This document shows, piece after piece, positions 1-7,983 of a stretch of DNA of 64,000 nt. This stretch comes from Ruminococcus sp. (GTDB taxonomy: Bacteria; Bacillota; Clostridia; Oscillospirales; Ruminococcaceae), in NCBI GenBank assembly GCA_021199305.1, contig JAJQIH010000025.1:1-64000 (forward strand), given 5' to 3'. Position numbers and translations under genes: made by a program. How positions within the stretch are numbered: the first letter of the stretch is position 1; every line of letters starts with the position of its first letter. Below the pieces are notes generated by a model. That model made no database searches and was not told where the DNA came from. It saw only the letters and a program-made list of their open reading frames with translations.

Positions 1-199
1 ATCCTTTTAGAACAAAGATGATTCCATTAAGTGCCATCATTCCTCCAATATTTTGACAAAGAGGTTTAATTCTTATCTTGCTCTTTTCTTCATCAGACAT
101 TTTTTGCCACGCAGATATACGCTTATAGATTTTGCCAAATGCAAAAATTGTTCCACCTGCCAGAAAGAGAATTCCTAAAGCTATACACACATAATCCAT
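1..199 (-). CDS. DUF3784-family membrane protein, C-terminus cut by window edge
   Basis: The ATG at 199-197 follows a good ribosome site (AAGGAG about 8 nt upstream on the minus strand) and opens a 66-codon frame that runs off the window. The protein begins with one hydrophobic segment (about residues 5-20), followed by a basic stretch and then a block resembling the DUF3784 signature (Trp-Gln-Lys-Met-Ser near residue 32, charged EEK, then Leu-Cys-Gln-Asn-Ile-Gly and a second hydrophobic segment). DUF3784 proteins are small membrane proteins of unknown function, common in Firmicutes. It is the last visible gene downstream of the mgtA block. Family assignment is by recall of the motif and the gene is incomplete. 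Confidence 0.6.
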   Translation of the reverse strand, partial: MDYVCIALGILFLAGGTIFAFGKIYKRISAWQKMSDEEKSKIRIKPLCQNIGGMMALNGIIFVLKG

Positions 200-230
200 C
201 ACTCTTTTCTCCTTTCGTTGAATAATTTCT

Positions 231-362
231 TTATTTTTGCAGCTTTGTCCAAAGTGCAACGGCCTCGATCACCAGCATAATCCAAATAGCAGCTGTAATG
301 AAGTACCATGCCAGAAAACAAAATGTCGATATTCTGAAAATAAATATCCTAAGAAAATACAT
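231..362 (-). CDS. small hydrophobic protein, 43 aa, hypothetical
   Basis: A short frame starts at the ATG at 362-360 and ends at TAA 233-231. It encodes 43 residues, nearly all hydrophobic or aromatic (begins MYFLRIFIF, then a segment FITAAIWIMLVIEAVALW, ends in Lys), so a single membrane segment is predicted. It lies between the mgtC-like gene and the DUF3784 gene, with 31 nt to the latter. The ribosome site is weak (only AGG directly before the ATG). It could be a real small membrane protein or the remnant of a larger one; no family is recognised. Confidence 0.35.
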   Translation of the reverse strand: MYFLRIFIFRISTFCFLAWYFITAAIWIMLVIEAVALWTKLQK

Positions 363-422
363 CCTAATGTCATTACTTCATATCAAACATAGAAAATTTT
401 TTCCTACACCTTATTGTTTTCA

Positions 423-1100
423 TTACAGGACCTCCCAGCCTGCACTAATCACTTCTGGTCGGGCGAGTATCTGCCCGACAATTCCTTCCAATACTCGATT
501 TTTGGATTTTCCGGCTGAATCATATTCCGCAATAATTTCCACTTTATCGCCTACTACATCTCCACTTTCAAGATTGGTCAGATAGAGCGTTTTACAGGAG
601 TTGCTATTAATCAGTAGCATGCGAAGCTCATGCTCCGCATTTTCCTGACAGGTGACAGAAATGCGGTATTGCCGTTCTGATTCCTCCTCGGCAATGATCG
701 GATTGATTTTTCTTGCCAGCGGGCGAAGAATCAGGTTGGAGAGGATCAGAATACTCGCAGCTGTGACGGCCATCAAGTACATTCCAGAGCTGGCAAGGAC
801 GCCAACCGCTGCCGTACACCACAAGGTCGCCGCTGTATTCATCCCTCTCACGGATGCACTTTCTTTGAAAATCACACCGCTGCACAGAAAACCGACGCCT
901 TGAATGATTGCCGCTGCCACTCGAAAGGTCTGTTCTGATTCAAACAGGAGTGGAAACAGGGTGAAAAATCCGGCTCCCATGCAAATCAGGACATTGATTC
1001 GAATACCTGCTGTATGTCCTGTCAATTGACGCTCTAATCCAATCGCAAAACCAAGTATCATAGAAAGGGCAATTCTTATCACAAAATCTGCATACTCCAT
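423..1100 (-). CDS. mgtC: MgtC/SapB family membrane protein
   Basis: 225 aa. The N-terminal ~140 residues have the MgtC layout: four to five hydrophobic helices, the GLERQ motif near residue 21, and a glycine-rich GVGFLCSGVIFKE stretch followed by GMNTAATLW. Residues ~145-225 are a soluble ACT-like domain. In other bacteria MgtC is associated with survival at low magnesium and inhibits the F-type ATP synthase; it is not itself a proven Mg transporter. It lies downstream of mgtA and a winged-helix regulator, which supports a magnesium-related role. Part of the gene (about 720-960) is GC-richer (about 53 percent by hand count) than sampled core genes. An intrinsic terminator about 30 nt upstream of its start may act as an attenuator. 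Confidence 0.88.
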   Translation of the reverse strand: MEYADFVIRIALSMILGFAIGLERQLTGHTAGIRINVLICMGAGFFTLFPLLFESEQTFRVAAAIIQGVGFLCSGVIFKESASVRGMNTAATLWCTAAVGVLASSGMYLMAVTAASILILSNLILRPLARKINPIIAEEESERQYRISVTCQENAEHELRMLLINSNSCKTLYLTNLESGDVVGDKVEIIAEYDSAGKSKNRVLEGIVGQILARPEVISAGWEVL

Positions 1101-1129
1101 ATCTGCACCTCCTCCATCCTTTTTTATTC

Positions 1130-1181
1130 TATAAAAAACGCAAGGAAATTCACAGGTTTAAAACCTTGCGATTTCCTTGCG
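1130..1181 (-). terminator. intrinsic terminator or attenuator before mgtC
   Basis: An 11-bp perfect stem (1139-1149 with 1171-1181) encloses a second small stem (1154-1159 with 1161-1166). On the minus strand it is followed by a run of six T. It lies 25 nt after the winged-helix gene and only about 30 nt before the mgtC start, with no separate promoter visible between, so mgtC expression would need readthrough or regulated termination. Confidence 0.75.
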
Positions 1182-1205
1182 TTTTAGCAAGAATTTTTGC
1201 TTGCC

Positions 1206-1700
1206 TTATAGCTTATCGTTGAACTTATATCCTATACCCCAAATGGTAAGAATGTATTCCGGAGCATCAGGGTGTGGTTCAATTTTCTTTCTGAGTTTTC
1301 TGATAAAAGCCATTATGTTGCTGTCGTCCATAAGATACTCAGCATCCCATACTGCCTGATAAATTTGCTCCTTTGTGAAAACCTCGCCACGATTTCTGGC
1401 CAGAAATAACAGTATATCAAATTCCTTCGGCGTCAGGATTATTTCATTCTGTCCTCTGACTACCTTTCGTGCAATCGGGAGTATATGTAAATCTCCGCAG
1501 ATGATTTCTGAAAAATCGGGAATAGGTATAGCATCGCCAGGTTCCAGTAGTATGCTTCTGATTTCACCGCTCTTTAAAGCTGATATTGCGTCTTGTAATT
1601 CTTTGGCGCTTAGTATGTCTGCGGGAGCAGCTTTTAACTTTTCATTTAGCCAGTTCAGTGCTAAAGCGTCTAAGCTGACAAAGCCAATGTTGTTTTTCAT
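1206..1700 (-). CDS. orphan OmpR/PhoB-type winged-helix regulator lacking a receiver domain
   Basis: 164 aa. Residues ~75-164 form a typical OmpR/PhoB effector domain: a LTPKEFDILLFLARN recognition block, then EQIYQAVW, a recognition helix with MAFIRKLRKKIE, and a C-terminal wing ending GIGYKF. The first ~75 residues do not look like a phospho-acceptor receiver domain, which is normally ~120 aa with conserved Asp and Lys, and no sensor kinase is adjacent. The gene starts at an ATG 7 nt behind AGGAGGT, 10 nt after mgtA, so it is co-transcribed with it. Inference: a local regulator of the mgt genes that senses something other than a phosphorelay. Confidence 0.82.
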   Translation of the reverse strand: MKNNIGFVSLDALALNWLNEKLKAAPADILSAKELQDAISALKSGEIRSILLEPGDAIPIPDFSEIICGDLHILPIARKVVRGQNEIILTPKEFDILLFLARNRGEVFTKEQIYQAVWDAEYLMDDSNIMAFIRKLRKKIEPHPDAPEYILTIWGIGYKFNDKL

Positions 1701-1710
1701 GCTACACCTC

Positions 1711-4350
1711 CTATAATAATTCCTTGTGTTTTTTAAAGTAAATATACTTCGCTACGCTTACAAAGCCAAGATAGCAGAGTACATCTGACATCAAAAACAG
1801 ATAATATCCAATCGGAAGAGCTGTCAAGCCCATATAATGTCCAATCGGAGAGACTGTGATAATTGAAAAGAGCGCAATGCCGACGAGAGTAACTGTTAAA
1901 ACAAGCTTTGACGGTTTGCTTTGGACAAATGGTATTTTGCTTGTCCGCAAGAGATGAAGAATTAAAACCTGCGTCCACATTGATTCTAAAAACCAGCCTG
2001 TCTGAAAGGTCGTTACAAACGCTAATTGTCTGGCTGAATCAAGCTGTGAAAACGCTCCGCCGCACACAGCAGGGCAGAGAATAAAGAACAAAAACGCAAA
2101 TGTCAAAACATCAAACACCGAGCTGATTGGCCCGAATCGTAGCATAAATCGCCCGAGATTTTTTCCGTTCCATCGAACTGGTTTCTCAAGCTGTTCGGAA
2201 TCGACATTATCCCAGGGCAAAATCAAGCATAGAATATCGTACAGCAAATTCAAAAGAAGAAGCTGAAGGGAAGTCATCGGGAAAAACGGAAGAAGAATAC
2301 TGGCGACAACTACAGCAAAGATATTTCCTAAATTAGATGAAGCTGTGATTTTGATGTACTTTGTCATATTGACAAATGCCTTGCGGCCTTCTATAATGCT
2401 ACGCTTTAAAACATTTAAGTCCTTCTTTAGTAAAATTACATCTGCGCTTTCTTTTACAGCATCGGCAGCTGTGTCTACCGAGATTCCAACATTTGCTTTG
2501 AGCTCAGCAGGAAGATCGTTCATTCCGTCGCCTACAAAGCCTACTGTGTGACCGTTGGATTGCAGAATTTCAATAATTTTTGCCTTTTGCTTCGGCGAAA
2601 GCTCGGCAAATACCTTTGTGTTTTCTATAATTATTGGAATGTCATTTTCCGAAAGAGCGTCAAAATTTGCTCCTGTAAGTACAGATTTCGTTTCAATTCC
2701 AAGGCGCGAGCAAACAGACAGGGTCGTTTTCATATCATCTCCTGTCAGAACTCTGATGTCAACTTTTAATTCCTTCAAGCTTTTTATTGTTTCAGCAGCG
2801 CTCTTTTTAGGCGCATCAAAAAATGCAAGATAGCCAATCAGCACAAAATCTGAATTATCTGCGCCGAGCACCGATTCATCTGTATTTCTATAAGCTACCG
2901 CAAGAACCTTCATCCCGTCTTCAGTAAGGTCGTCTGTAACTGCGTGAACGCTATCAAGAGTGTCGTTGGTTACAGCTATTTTTTCGCCTTTAAATTCTGC
3001 GTACTTGCACTTTGACAGTACGCTTTCAACGCTTCCCTTTATGATATGTAAATTCTCTGTTTCGCCTTTTAGTAAAATTCCAACGAATTTATGTTCGTAA
3101 TCGAACGGCTGTTCATCCAGGAGAACGCTATCTTTCAAAAGCGTCTTAAAGCGATCTCTTTCATTTGGAATATCGCCATATTTCAGTATCGCAGTGTCCA
3201 GATGATTTTTTACACCGCTGTGGTAATGGCTGTTTAAAAAAGCATAGTTTAAAACTGTCTGACTTTCATTGCCAAGGATATCCATATAGTATTCAAGTAT
3301 AATTGTGTCCTCAGTTAATGTTCCAGTCTTATCAACACACAGCACGTCCATGCCGCCAAGCGTCTGCATAGCGTTGATGTTCTTTACTACCGTTTGTTCC
3401 TTACCCATTTGATGAGCGCCCTTCGCCATACAAGCGCTCACAACCATTGGCAGCATTTCGGGCGTAAGTCCAACTGCTACAGAAAGGGCAAACAAAAATG
3501 CTTCTAACCAATTGTGCTGAGTAAGTCCGCTTGCTACAAATACAACAGGCAACAAAATCACCATAAAGCGTATCAGAACCCATGCAATTGAACCAGAACC
3601 GTTATCAAAGCCTTGCTTTTGATCAAGTCGTTCGGTATCCAGGCCGCCGTAAAATGTGTTCACTCCGACTGCTTGTACAACGCCGATGCCAACACCGCCC
3701 GTAACAGTAGTTCCTTGAAAGACAATGTTTGTGTAATCACTAAGCTTTTGTGGCTTGCCCTGTGGCTTTGCAGCGCTTTTTTCAAAGCTTTCGCTTTCTC
3801 CTGTTATTACTGATTGCGAAACGAATAAATCTCTTGTTTGCGTCAGTTCAATATCCGCAGGTATTCGATCTCCTGCTTCTACACGAACCAAATCGCCAAC
3901 CACCAGATCATCAGAGGAAATTTCCTGCCAGATGCTATCTCTGCAAACGGATACAGTTGTTTCAGTAAGACTAGCAAGTCTGTCAGCTACACGCTTTGCA
4001 CGTAGCTCCTGAATCAGACGCACAATGCCGCCAAGCAGAAGCATTATACAGATAATAATTACAGAAGAGAAGCTCTGACCGTATTTATCAGGTAAAAGAA
4101 CATCGGTAATCAGCGAAACTACAGCCAGTACAAATAAAATAATTGAAAATGGGTTTATAAACGCTCTGCGAACGCTCTTGATTGCTGATGTTTTAGTTTT
4201 GTTTGTTTGCTCGTTGCTTCCGTATTTTTTTCGGCTTTCAAGCACCTGCTCTCCATTTAAACCGGTTTTACCAAAGCTATCAGCAAGCTCACTGCTGTCA
4301 ATATGAATAAACGTATTTTTTACTGGCCGATGATGAACAGTATCCTTCAT
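1711..4350 (-). CDS. mgtA: magnesium-translocating P-type ATPase (MgtA/P3B)
   Basis: 879 aa, normal length for MgtA. An N-terminal cytosolic region precedes helices at ~70-110; the phosphorylation motif DKTGTLT is at 340-346. Just before it lies the MgtA-specific VGLTPEMLPMVVSACMAKGA block, and later the hinge GDGMNDLPAE. Five to six hydrophobic helices make the C-terminus. P3B ATPases import Mg2+ across the cytoplasmic membrane at the cost of ATP. It is the first gene of the block and is followed at 10 nt by the winged-helix gene and then mgtC. The leader is only about 55 nt from an extended -10 promoter, so there is no room for an M-box magnesium riboswitch; control by the adjacent regulator is inferred. 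Confidence 0.93.
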   Translation of the reverse strand: MKDTVHHRPVKNTFIHIDSSELADSFGKTGLNGEQVLESRKKYGSNEQTNKTKTSAIKSVRRAFINPFSIILFVLAVVSLITDVLLPDKYGQSFSSVIIICIMLLLGGIVRLIQELRAKRVADRLASLTETTVSVCRDSIWQEISSDDLVVGDLVRVEAGDRIPADIELTQTRDLFVSQSVITGESESFEKSAAKPQGKPQKLSDYTNIVFQGTTVTGGVGIGVVQAVGVNTFYGGLDTERLDQKQGFDNGSGSIAWVLIRFMVILLPVVFVASGLTQHNWLEAFLFALSVAVGLTPEMLPMVVSACMAKGAHQMGKEQTVVKNINAMQTLGGMDVLCVDKTGTLTEDTIILEYYMDILGNESQTVLNYAFLNSHYHSGVKNHLDTAILKYGDIPNERDRFKTLLKDSVLLDEQPFDYEHKFVGILLKGETENLHIIKGSVESVLSKCKYAEFKGEKIAVTNDTLDSVHAVTDDLTEDGMKVLAVAYRNTDESVLGADNSDFVLIGYLAFFDAPKKSAAETIKSLKELKVDIRVLTGDDMKTTLSVCSRLGIETKSVLTGANFDALSENDIPIIIENTKVFAELSPKQKAKIIEILQSNGHTVGFVGDGMNDLPAELKANVGISVDTAADAVKESADVILLKKDLNVLKRSIIEGRKAFVNMTKYIKITASSNLGNIFAVVVASILLPFFPMTSLQLLLLNLLYDILCLILPWDNVDSEQLEKPVRWNGKNLGRFMLRFGPISSVFDVLTFAFLFFILCPAVCGGAFSQLDSARQLAFVTTFQTGWFLESMWTQVLILHLLRTSKIPFVQSKPSKLVLTVTLVGIALFSIITVSPIGHYMGLTALPIGYYLFLMSDVLCYLGFVSVAKYIYFKKHKELL

Positions 4351-4413
4351 AAGCTTCGCCTCCTTTAAATTTAACGCATATAGTTTGCAGTTCAGGCAAC
4401 ATACTGCTTTCTA

Positions 4414-4442
4414 ATTATAGCATATAAATCGGCTTTTGAATC
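4414..4442 (-). promoter_or_regulatory. extended -10 promoter for mgtA
   Basis: On the minus strand TGC-TATAAT (hexamer at 4414-4419) forms an extended -10; the -35 at 4437-4442 is poor (GATTCA), 17 nt away. The predicted start is ~55 nt upstream of the mgtA ATG. The weak -35 is compatible with an activator. Confidence 0.6.
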
Positions 4443-4504
4443 TTGTTTTTTTCTTGCTTTAAAAAATATTGGCATAATAGTTTTTTAGATAAATAGTGAA
4501 TAGC

Positions 4505-4536
4505 AAAAAGGGCAAGCTGATTCAGCTTGCCCTTTA
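4505..4536 (-). terminator. intrinsic terminator after the S1-domain gene
   Basis: A 13-bp stem (4507-4519 paired with 4523-4535) lies just after the stop codon at 4541 and is followed on the minus strand by TTTTTGC. It separates the S1 gene from mgtA transcription. Confidence 0.85.
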
Positions 4537-4540
4537 GTTT

Positions 4541-5458
4541 TTAAAACACCGATATTATCTTTCTTTCACTTTCCTTGGTCGAATATTCCCAGTGGGTTAT
4601 GCTGCCAGAGCTTATGTAATAATCGAACGACTTATCCGTTTCATCGTCGTCAAAGACATCTACGATAATTAGCTTAACCTTCATCTTTTCCGGAATTATA
4701 GATTTTATGTAGACTGACGTTTTTTGTCCGACAAAAATATCACTCCTGCTTTCTGCAAGTCCTGCAAGGTTAGGCTTAAGCTCAATAAAAATACCATAGC
4801 TTTCAATTGAGCGTATAATTCCGCCGACGGTTTGACCTGCTTTAAAAAGGCTTGCGTTTTGCTCCCAGGTTCCTAAAAGCTCCTTGTGCGACAGATATAT
4901 TCTGTAATTGTCTGTAGACTTGACTATTGCGTTTATTTCCTGACCGTTATAGAAGCGATCTCTGGGGTGTGAAATTCTCGATACTGAAATTGCGTCTATT
5001 GGTATAAGCGAGGATATTCCACAGCAAATATCAACAAAGCAGCCGAACTGCTCCAAGTGAGTTACCTTTGCCGGAATAATATCTCCAGGAAGTAAATTTG
5101 CGATGTAGTTTTCATAAGCTTCAAGTTGCGCTTCTCTGCGTGAAAGTATTGCTGTTTTATCTTCACCCTTTTCTTCAACTGACAACACCTTAAAACAGAC
5201 AGGTTTGTTTACACGGGATAAAAGAGCAATATCTCTTGTTGTTCCATCGTCGATTCCAACAGCGCCTTCAAATCTTGGAATGATTCCCTTACAGCAGGGA
5301 AGGTCAACTAACAGGTTGTGGTCCGTGTCGCACATTACAGCCTTAGCTTCAAGAATTTGTCCTCGTTCCTTAGCTTCATATATTCCTTGTATTGTTTGAA
5401 TTGACTGTTTATTTGAGGCTTGCGATATAAGCTTTCCCTCGGGGTAATATTTGTTCAT
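4541..5458 (-). CDS. S1 RNA-binding domain protein, RpsA-like
   Basis: 305 aa with S1-type OB folds: a divergent one in residues ~30-105, a clear one at ~122-192 (GDIIPAKVTHLEQFGCFVDI, then SRISHPRDRF) and a third at ~207-265 (GQTVGGIIRSIESYGIFIEL). The protein is RNA binding and resembles the short S1-like proteins of Firmicutes rather than the six-domain proteobacterial ribosomal S1. Its C-terminal ~35 residues are not recognised. It is monocistronic, divergent from the DUF951-prfA operon, with a GGAGG site 5-6 nt before the ATG. Whether it binds the ribosome or acts as a separate translation factor cannot be told from sequence. Confidence 0.8.
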   Translation of the reverse strand: MNKYYPEGKLISQASNKQSIQTIQGIYEAKERGQILEAKAVMCDTDHNLLVDLPCCKGIIPRFEGAVGIDDGTTRDIALLSRVNKPVCFKVLSVEEKGEDKTAILSRREAQLEAYENYIANLLPGDIIPAKVTHLEQFGCFVDICCGISSLIPIDAISVSRISHPRDRFYNGQEINAIVKSTDNYRIYLSHKELLGTWEQNASLFKAGQTVGGIIRSIESYGIFIELKPNLAGLAESRSDIFVGQKTSVYIKSIIPEKMKVKLIIVDVFDDDETDKSFDYYISSGSITHWEYSTKESERKIISVF

Positions 5459-5570
5459 TTTGTCCTCCTAAAAGCGTTTTTAATCTCTTGTTCAATATAT
5501 TCTGAGCAAGATGGGAATATGACATTTTGCGTGTCTGGCAAAATTGAAGACAAAGAACGCATTAAAAAAT

Positions 5571-5599
5571 TTGCGTTTTGGTAAATTATGTGGTATACT
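5571..5599 (+). promoter_or_regulatory. SigA promoter for the DUF951-prfA operon
   Basis: TTGCGT (5571-5576), 17-nt spacer, TATACT (5594-5599). The -35 overlaps one arm of a small inverted repeat (AACGCA 5556-5561 with TGCGTT 5572-5577). The leader to the first start codon is about 53 nt. Confidence 0.75.
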
Positions 5600-5658
5600 T
5601 AAATACAGTGTATGTTTGGCGGTAACAGTCAGGAACACTTGAATTTCGGGAGGATATT

Positions 5659-5841
5659 ATGGATGTAAGAGCAGGTGACATACTTGTTATGAAAAAGAAG
5701 CACCCGTGCGGTGAGAACAAGATGCTTGTTTTACGTTCGGGAATGGATTTTAAGCTTCGCTGCGTCGGTTGCGGTCGGGAATTTATGATTCCGAGAGCGA
5801 AGGCAGAAAAGAATATTAAAAATATATCGAGAGAAGATTAA
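5659..5841 (+). CDS. DUF951 family protein
   Basis: 60 aa. Contains HPCG near residue 15 and RCVGCGR near residue 37, the spaced cysteines typical of DUF951 (YyzM-like) proteins, suggesting a small metal-binding or nucleic-acid-associated fold. Function is unknown in the family. It has a good ribosome site (GGGAGG) and sits 24 nt upstream of prfA, so it leads the operon. Confidence 0.85.
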   Translation: MDVRAGDILVMKKKHPCGENKMLVLRSGMDFKLRCVGCGREFMIPRAKAEKNIKNISRED

Positions 5842-5865
5842 GCAATACAAAGGAGTAGAATTTAT

Positions 5866-6945
5866 ATGTTTGAAAAACTATTAACGCTTGAACAGAAATA
5901 CGAGGATATAAGCGTTAAGCTTACTGACCCGGATATTATAACGGACAATAAGCAGTATACAGCACTTATGAAGGAGTATAAAAATCTGACGCCTATTATT
6001 GAAAAATTCAGGGAATATAAAAAGGCGAAGGAAGCTTTTGACGAAGCGAACGAGCTGTTAGACGCAGGCGGTCTTGAAAAGGACTTTAAAGAAATGGTTC
6101 AGCTTCAATATGAGGAGTCAAAGGAACAGATGGCGACTATTGAGGAGGAGCTTAAAATTATGCTTCTACCAAAGGACCCGAACGATGATAAAAACGTCAT
6201 TATTGAAATTCGTGGCGGAGCAGGCGGCGAGGAAGCTTCACTTTTTGCAAATTCGCTCTATAGAATGTACACGATGTACGCTGACTCCAAGGGCTGGAAG
6301 CACGAGGTTATGAATGCAAACGAAACTGAGCTTGGCGGATATAAGGAGATTTCCTTCAGCGTTGAGGGCGAAGGCGCATATTCAAGACTAAAGTACGAAA
6401 GCGGAGTTCACAGAGTTCAGCGTGTGCCTGAAACCGAGTCGCAGGGCAGAGTTCATACTTCTACCGTTACAGTTGCGGTACTGCCGGAAGCTGAAGAAGT
6501 GGAGTTTGAAATTAACGAAGCAACAGACTTGAAGATTGACGTTTTCAGAGCAAGCGGCGCAGGTGGACAGCATATTAACAAGACAGAATCTGCTGTCAGA
6601 ATTACCTATCTTCCAACAGGTCTTGTTGTTGAATGTCAGGATGAGCGCAGCCAGTTTAAAAATAAAGAGCGAGCTATGAAAATTCTTCGTTCAAGGCTTT
6701 ATGAGGAACAGCTGAGAGTACAGGAAAATGAAATTGCTGCAGAGCGCCGTTCTCAGGTTGGAACAGGTGACCGTTCAGAAAGAATACGCACCTATAATTT
6801 TCCTGAGGGAAGAATCAGCGATCACAGAATCGGTCTTACCATTTACAGACTTGAGCAGTTTTTAAATGGTAATTTAGATGAAGTGATTGACGCTCTTGCA
6901 ACGGCTGATCAGGCTGCAAAGCTTTCAATGCAAAATGATGAATAG
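5866..6945 (+). CDS. prfA: peptide chain release factor 1
   Basis: 359 aa, full length. The universal GGQ tripeptide is at residues 233-235 within [17 protein letters not shown] and triggers peptidyl-tRNA hydrolysis. The codon-recognition loop reads [13 protein letters not shown], the P-x-T type of RF1 (UAA/UAG), not the SPF of RF2. Start at an ATG behind AAAGGAG. It is followed 11 nt later by tsaC. In many Firmicutes prmC, whose product methylates the GGQ glutamine, lies between these two genes; here it is absent and must be elsewhere or missing. Confidence 0.97.
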   Translation: MFEKLLTLEQKYEDISVKLTDPDIITDNKQYTALMKEYKNLTPIIEKFREYKKAKEAFDEANELLDAGGLEKDFKEMVQLQYEESKEQMATIEEELKIMLLPKDPNDDKNVIIEIRGGAGGEEASLFANSLYRMYTMYADSKGWKHEVMNANETELGGYKEISFSVEGEGAYSRLKYESGVHRVQRVPETESQGRVHTSTVTVAVLPEAEEVEFEINEATDLKIDVFRASGAGGQHINKTESAVRITYLPTGLVVECQDERSQFKNKERAMKILRSRLYEEQLRVQENEIAAERRSQVGTGDRSERIRTYNFPEGRISDHRIGLTIYRLEQFLNGNLDEVIDALATADQAAKLSMQNDE

Positions 6946-6956
6946 AGGGAACTTAA

Positions 6957-7982
6957 ATGTTCGACACGAAAATACTAAAGCCCTCTGATGAGAATATTGA
7001 TTTATGTGCCACACTTATAAATCAAGGTGAAATTGTCGGTATGCCTACTGAAACTGTTTACGGACTTGCCGCAAACGCTTATGATGAGAAGGCTGTAAAA
7101 AAGGTCTTTGCAGCAAAGGGCAGGCCAGCTGACAATCCGCTGATAGTTCACATCGCTGAAATTGATATGCTCTCTGAGCTGGCGTTAGAAGTACCTGAAA
7201 GTGCCAGACTTTTAGCCGAAAAATTCTGGGGCGGACCGCTGACAATGGTTCTGCCAAAGTCTGGCAAGATTCCTCTTATAACAAGCGGAGGACTTGATAC
7301 GGTTGGTATAAGAATGCCGTCGCACGACATAGCGAGAAGCTTTATCAAAGCCTGCGGAGTGCCTATTGCTGCACCGTCAGCAAACATTTCAGGAAGACCT
7401 AGTCCTACTACAGCTCGTCACGTTTTTGATGATATGAATGGAAAAATTCCTGCAATTTTAGACGGCAGTGAGTGTACAGTGGGGGTTGAGTCTACTGTAA
7501 TCTGCTTTGAAAATGAGGGCGTAAGAATTTTAAGACCGGGCGGAATTACAAAGGATGATCTTTTAATGGTTGTCGATAATGTCATTCTGGACAAGGGAAT
7601 ACTATCCGAGGTCGATATTACCGAAAAAGCCGCTTCGCCAGGAATGAAGTACAAGCATTATTCTCCAAAGACAAGGGTTATTTTAGTTAATGGTTCGCTT
7701 GATAATTTTTTAAAGTACGTAAGCGACAATTCTGATGACGAAACGTTCCTTATGTGCTTTGACAACGATAAGGACAAAATTCCAGCTGGCTTAAATTGCG
7801 TGTTTTACGGCAGTTCTTCAAAAGAGCAGGCAAAGAATCTTTTCCTGATTTTAAGGAAACTCGATGAGCTGGGCGCAAAGAAGGTCTATGCCAGAGTGCC
7901 GAGCGCTGAAGGGGTTGGACTCGCCGTTTACAATAGAATTTTAAGAGCGGCGTCCTTTGACGTTGTAGAGGTTGGTGAGTAG
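6957..7982 (+). CDS. tsaC: L-threonylcarbamoyladenylate synthase (Sua5/YwlC type)
   Basis: 341 aa. Residues 1-~205 form the YrdC fold with GMPTETVYGLAANA, the KGRPADNPL nucleotide and substrate site, and SAPSANISGRPSPT; residues ~225-341 are the Sua5-specific C-terminal domain, linked through SPGMKYKHYSP. The enzyme makes threonylcarbamoyl-AMP from Thr, bicarbonate and ATP for t6A37 tRNA modification. The presence of the C-terminal domain marks the long Sua5 form rather than short TsaC. Adjacent to prfA and upstream of coaE, whose start is almost on its stop codon. Confidence 0.95.
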   Translation: MFDTKILKPSDENIDLCATLINQGEIVGMPTETVYGLAANAYDEKAVKKVFAAKGRPADNPLIVHIAEIDMLSELALEVPESARLLAEKFWGGPLTMVLPKSGKIPLITSGGLDTVGIRMPSHDIARSFIKACGVPIAAPSANISGRPSPTTARHVFDDMNGKIPAILDGSECTVGVESTVICFENEGVRILRPGGITKDDLLMVVDNVILDKGILSEVDITEKAASPGMKYKHYSPKTRVILVNGSLDNFLKYVSDNSDDETFLMCFDNDKDKIPAGLNCVFYGSSSKEQAKNLFLILRKLDELGAKKVYARVPSAEGVGLAVYNRILRAASFDVVEVGE

Positions 7983-7983
7983 A

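Noticed and set aside
4351..4540. M-box magnesium riboswitch upstream of mgtA
   Set aside because: The promoter leaves a leader of only ~55 nt, too short for the ~160-nt M-box, and no matching stems are seen.
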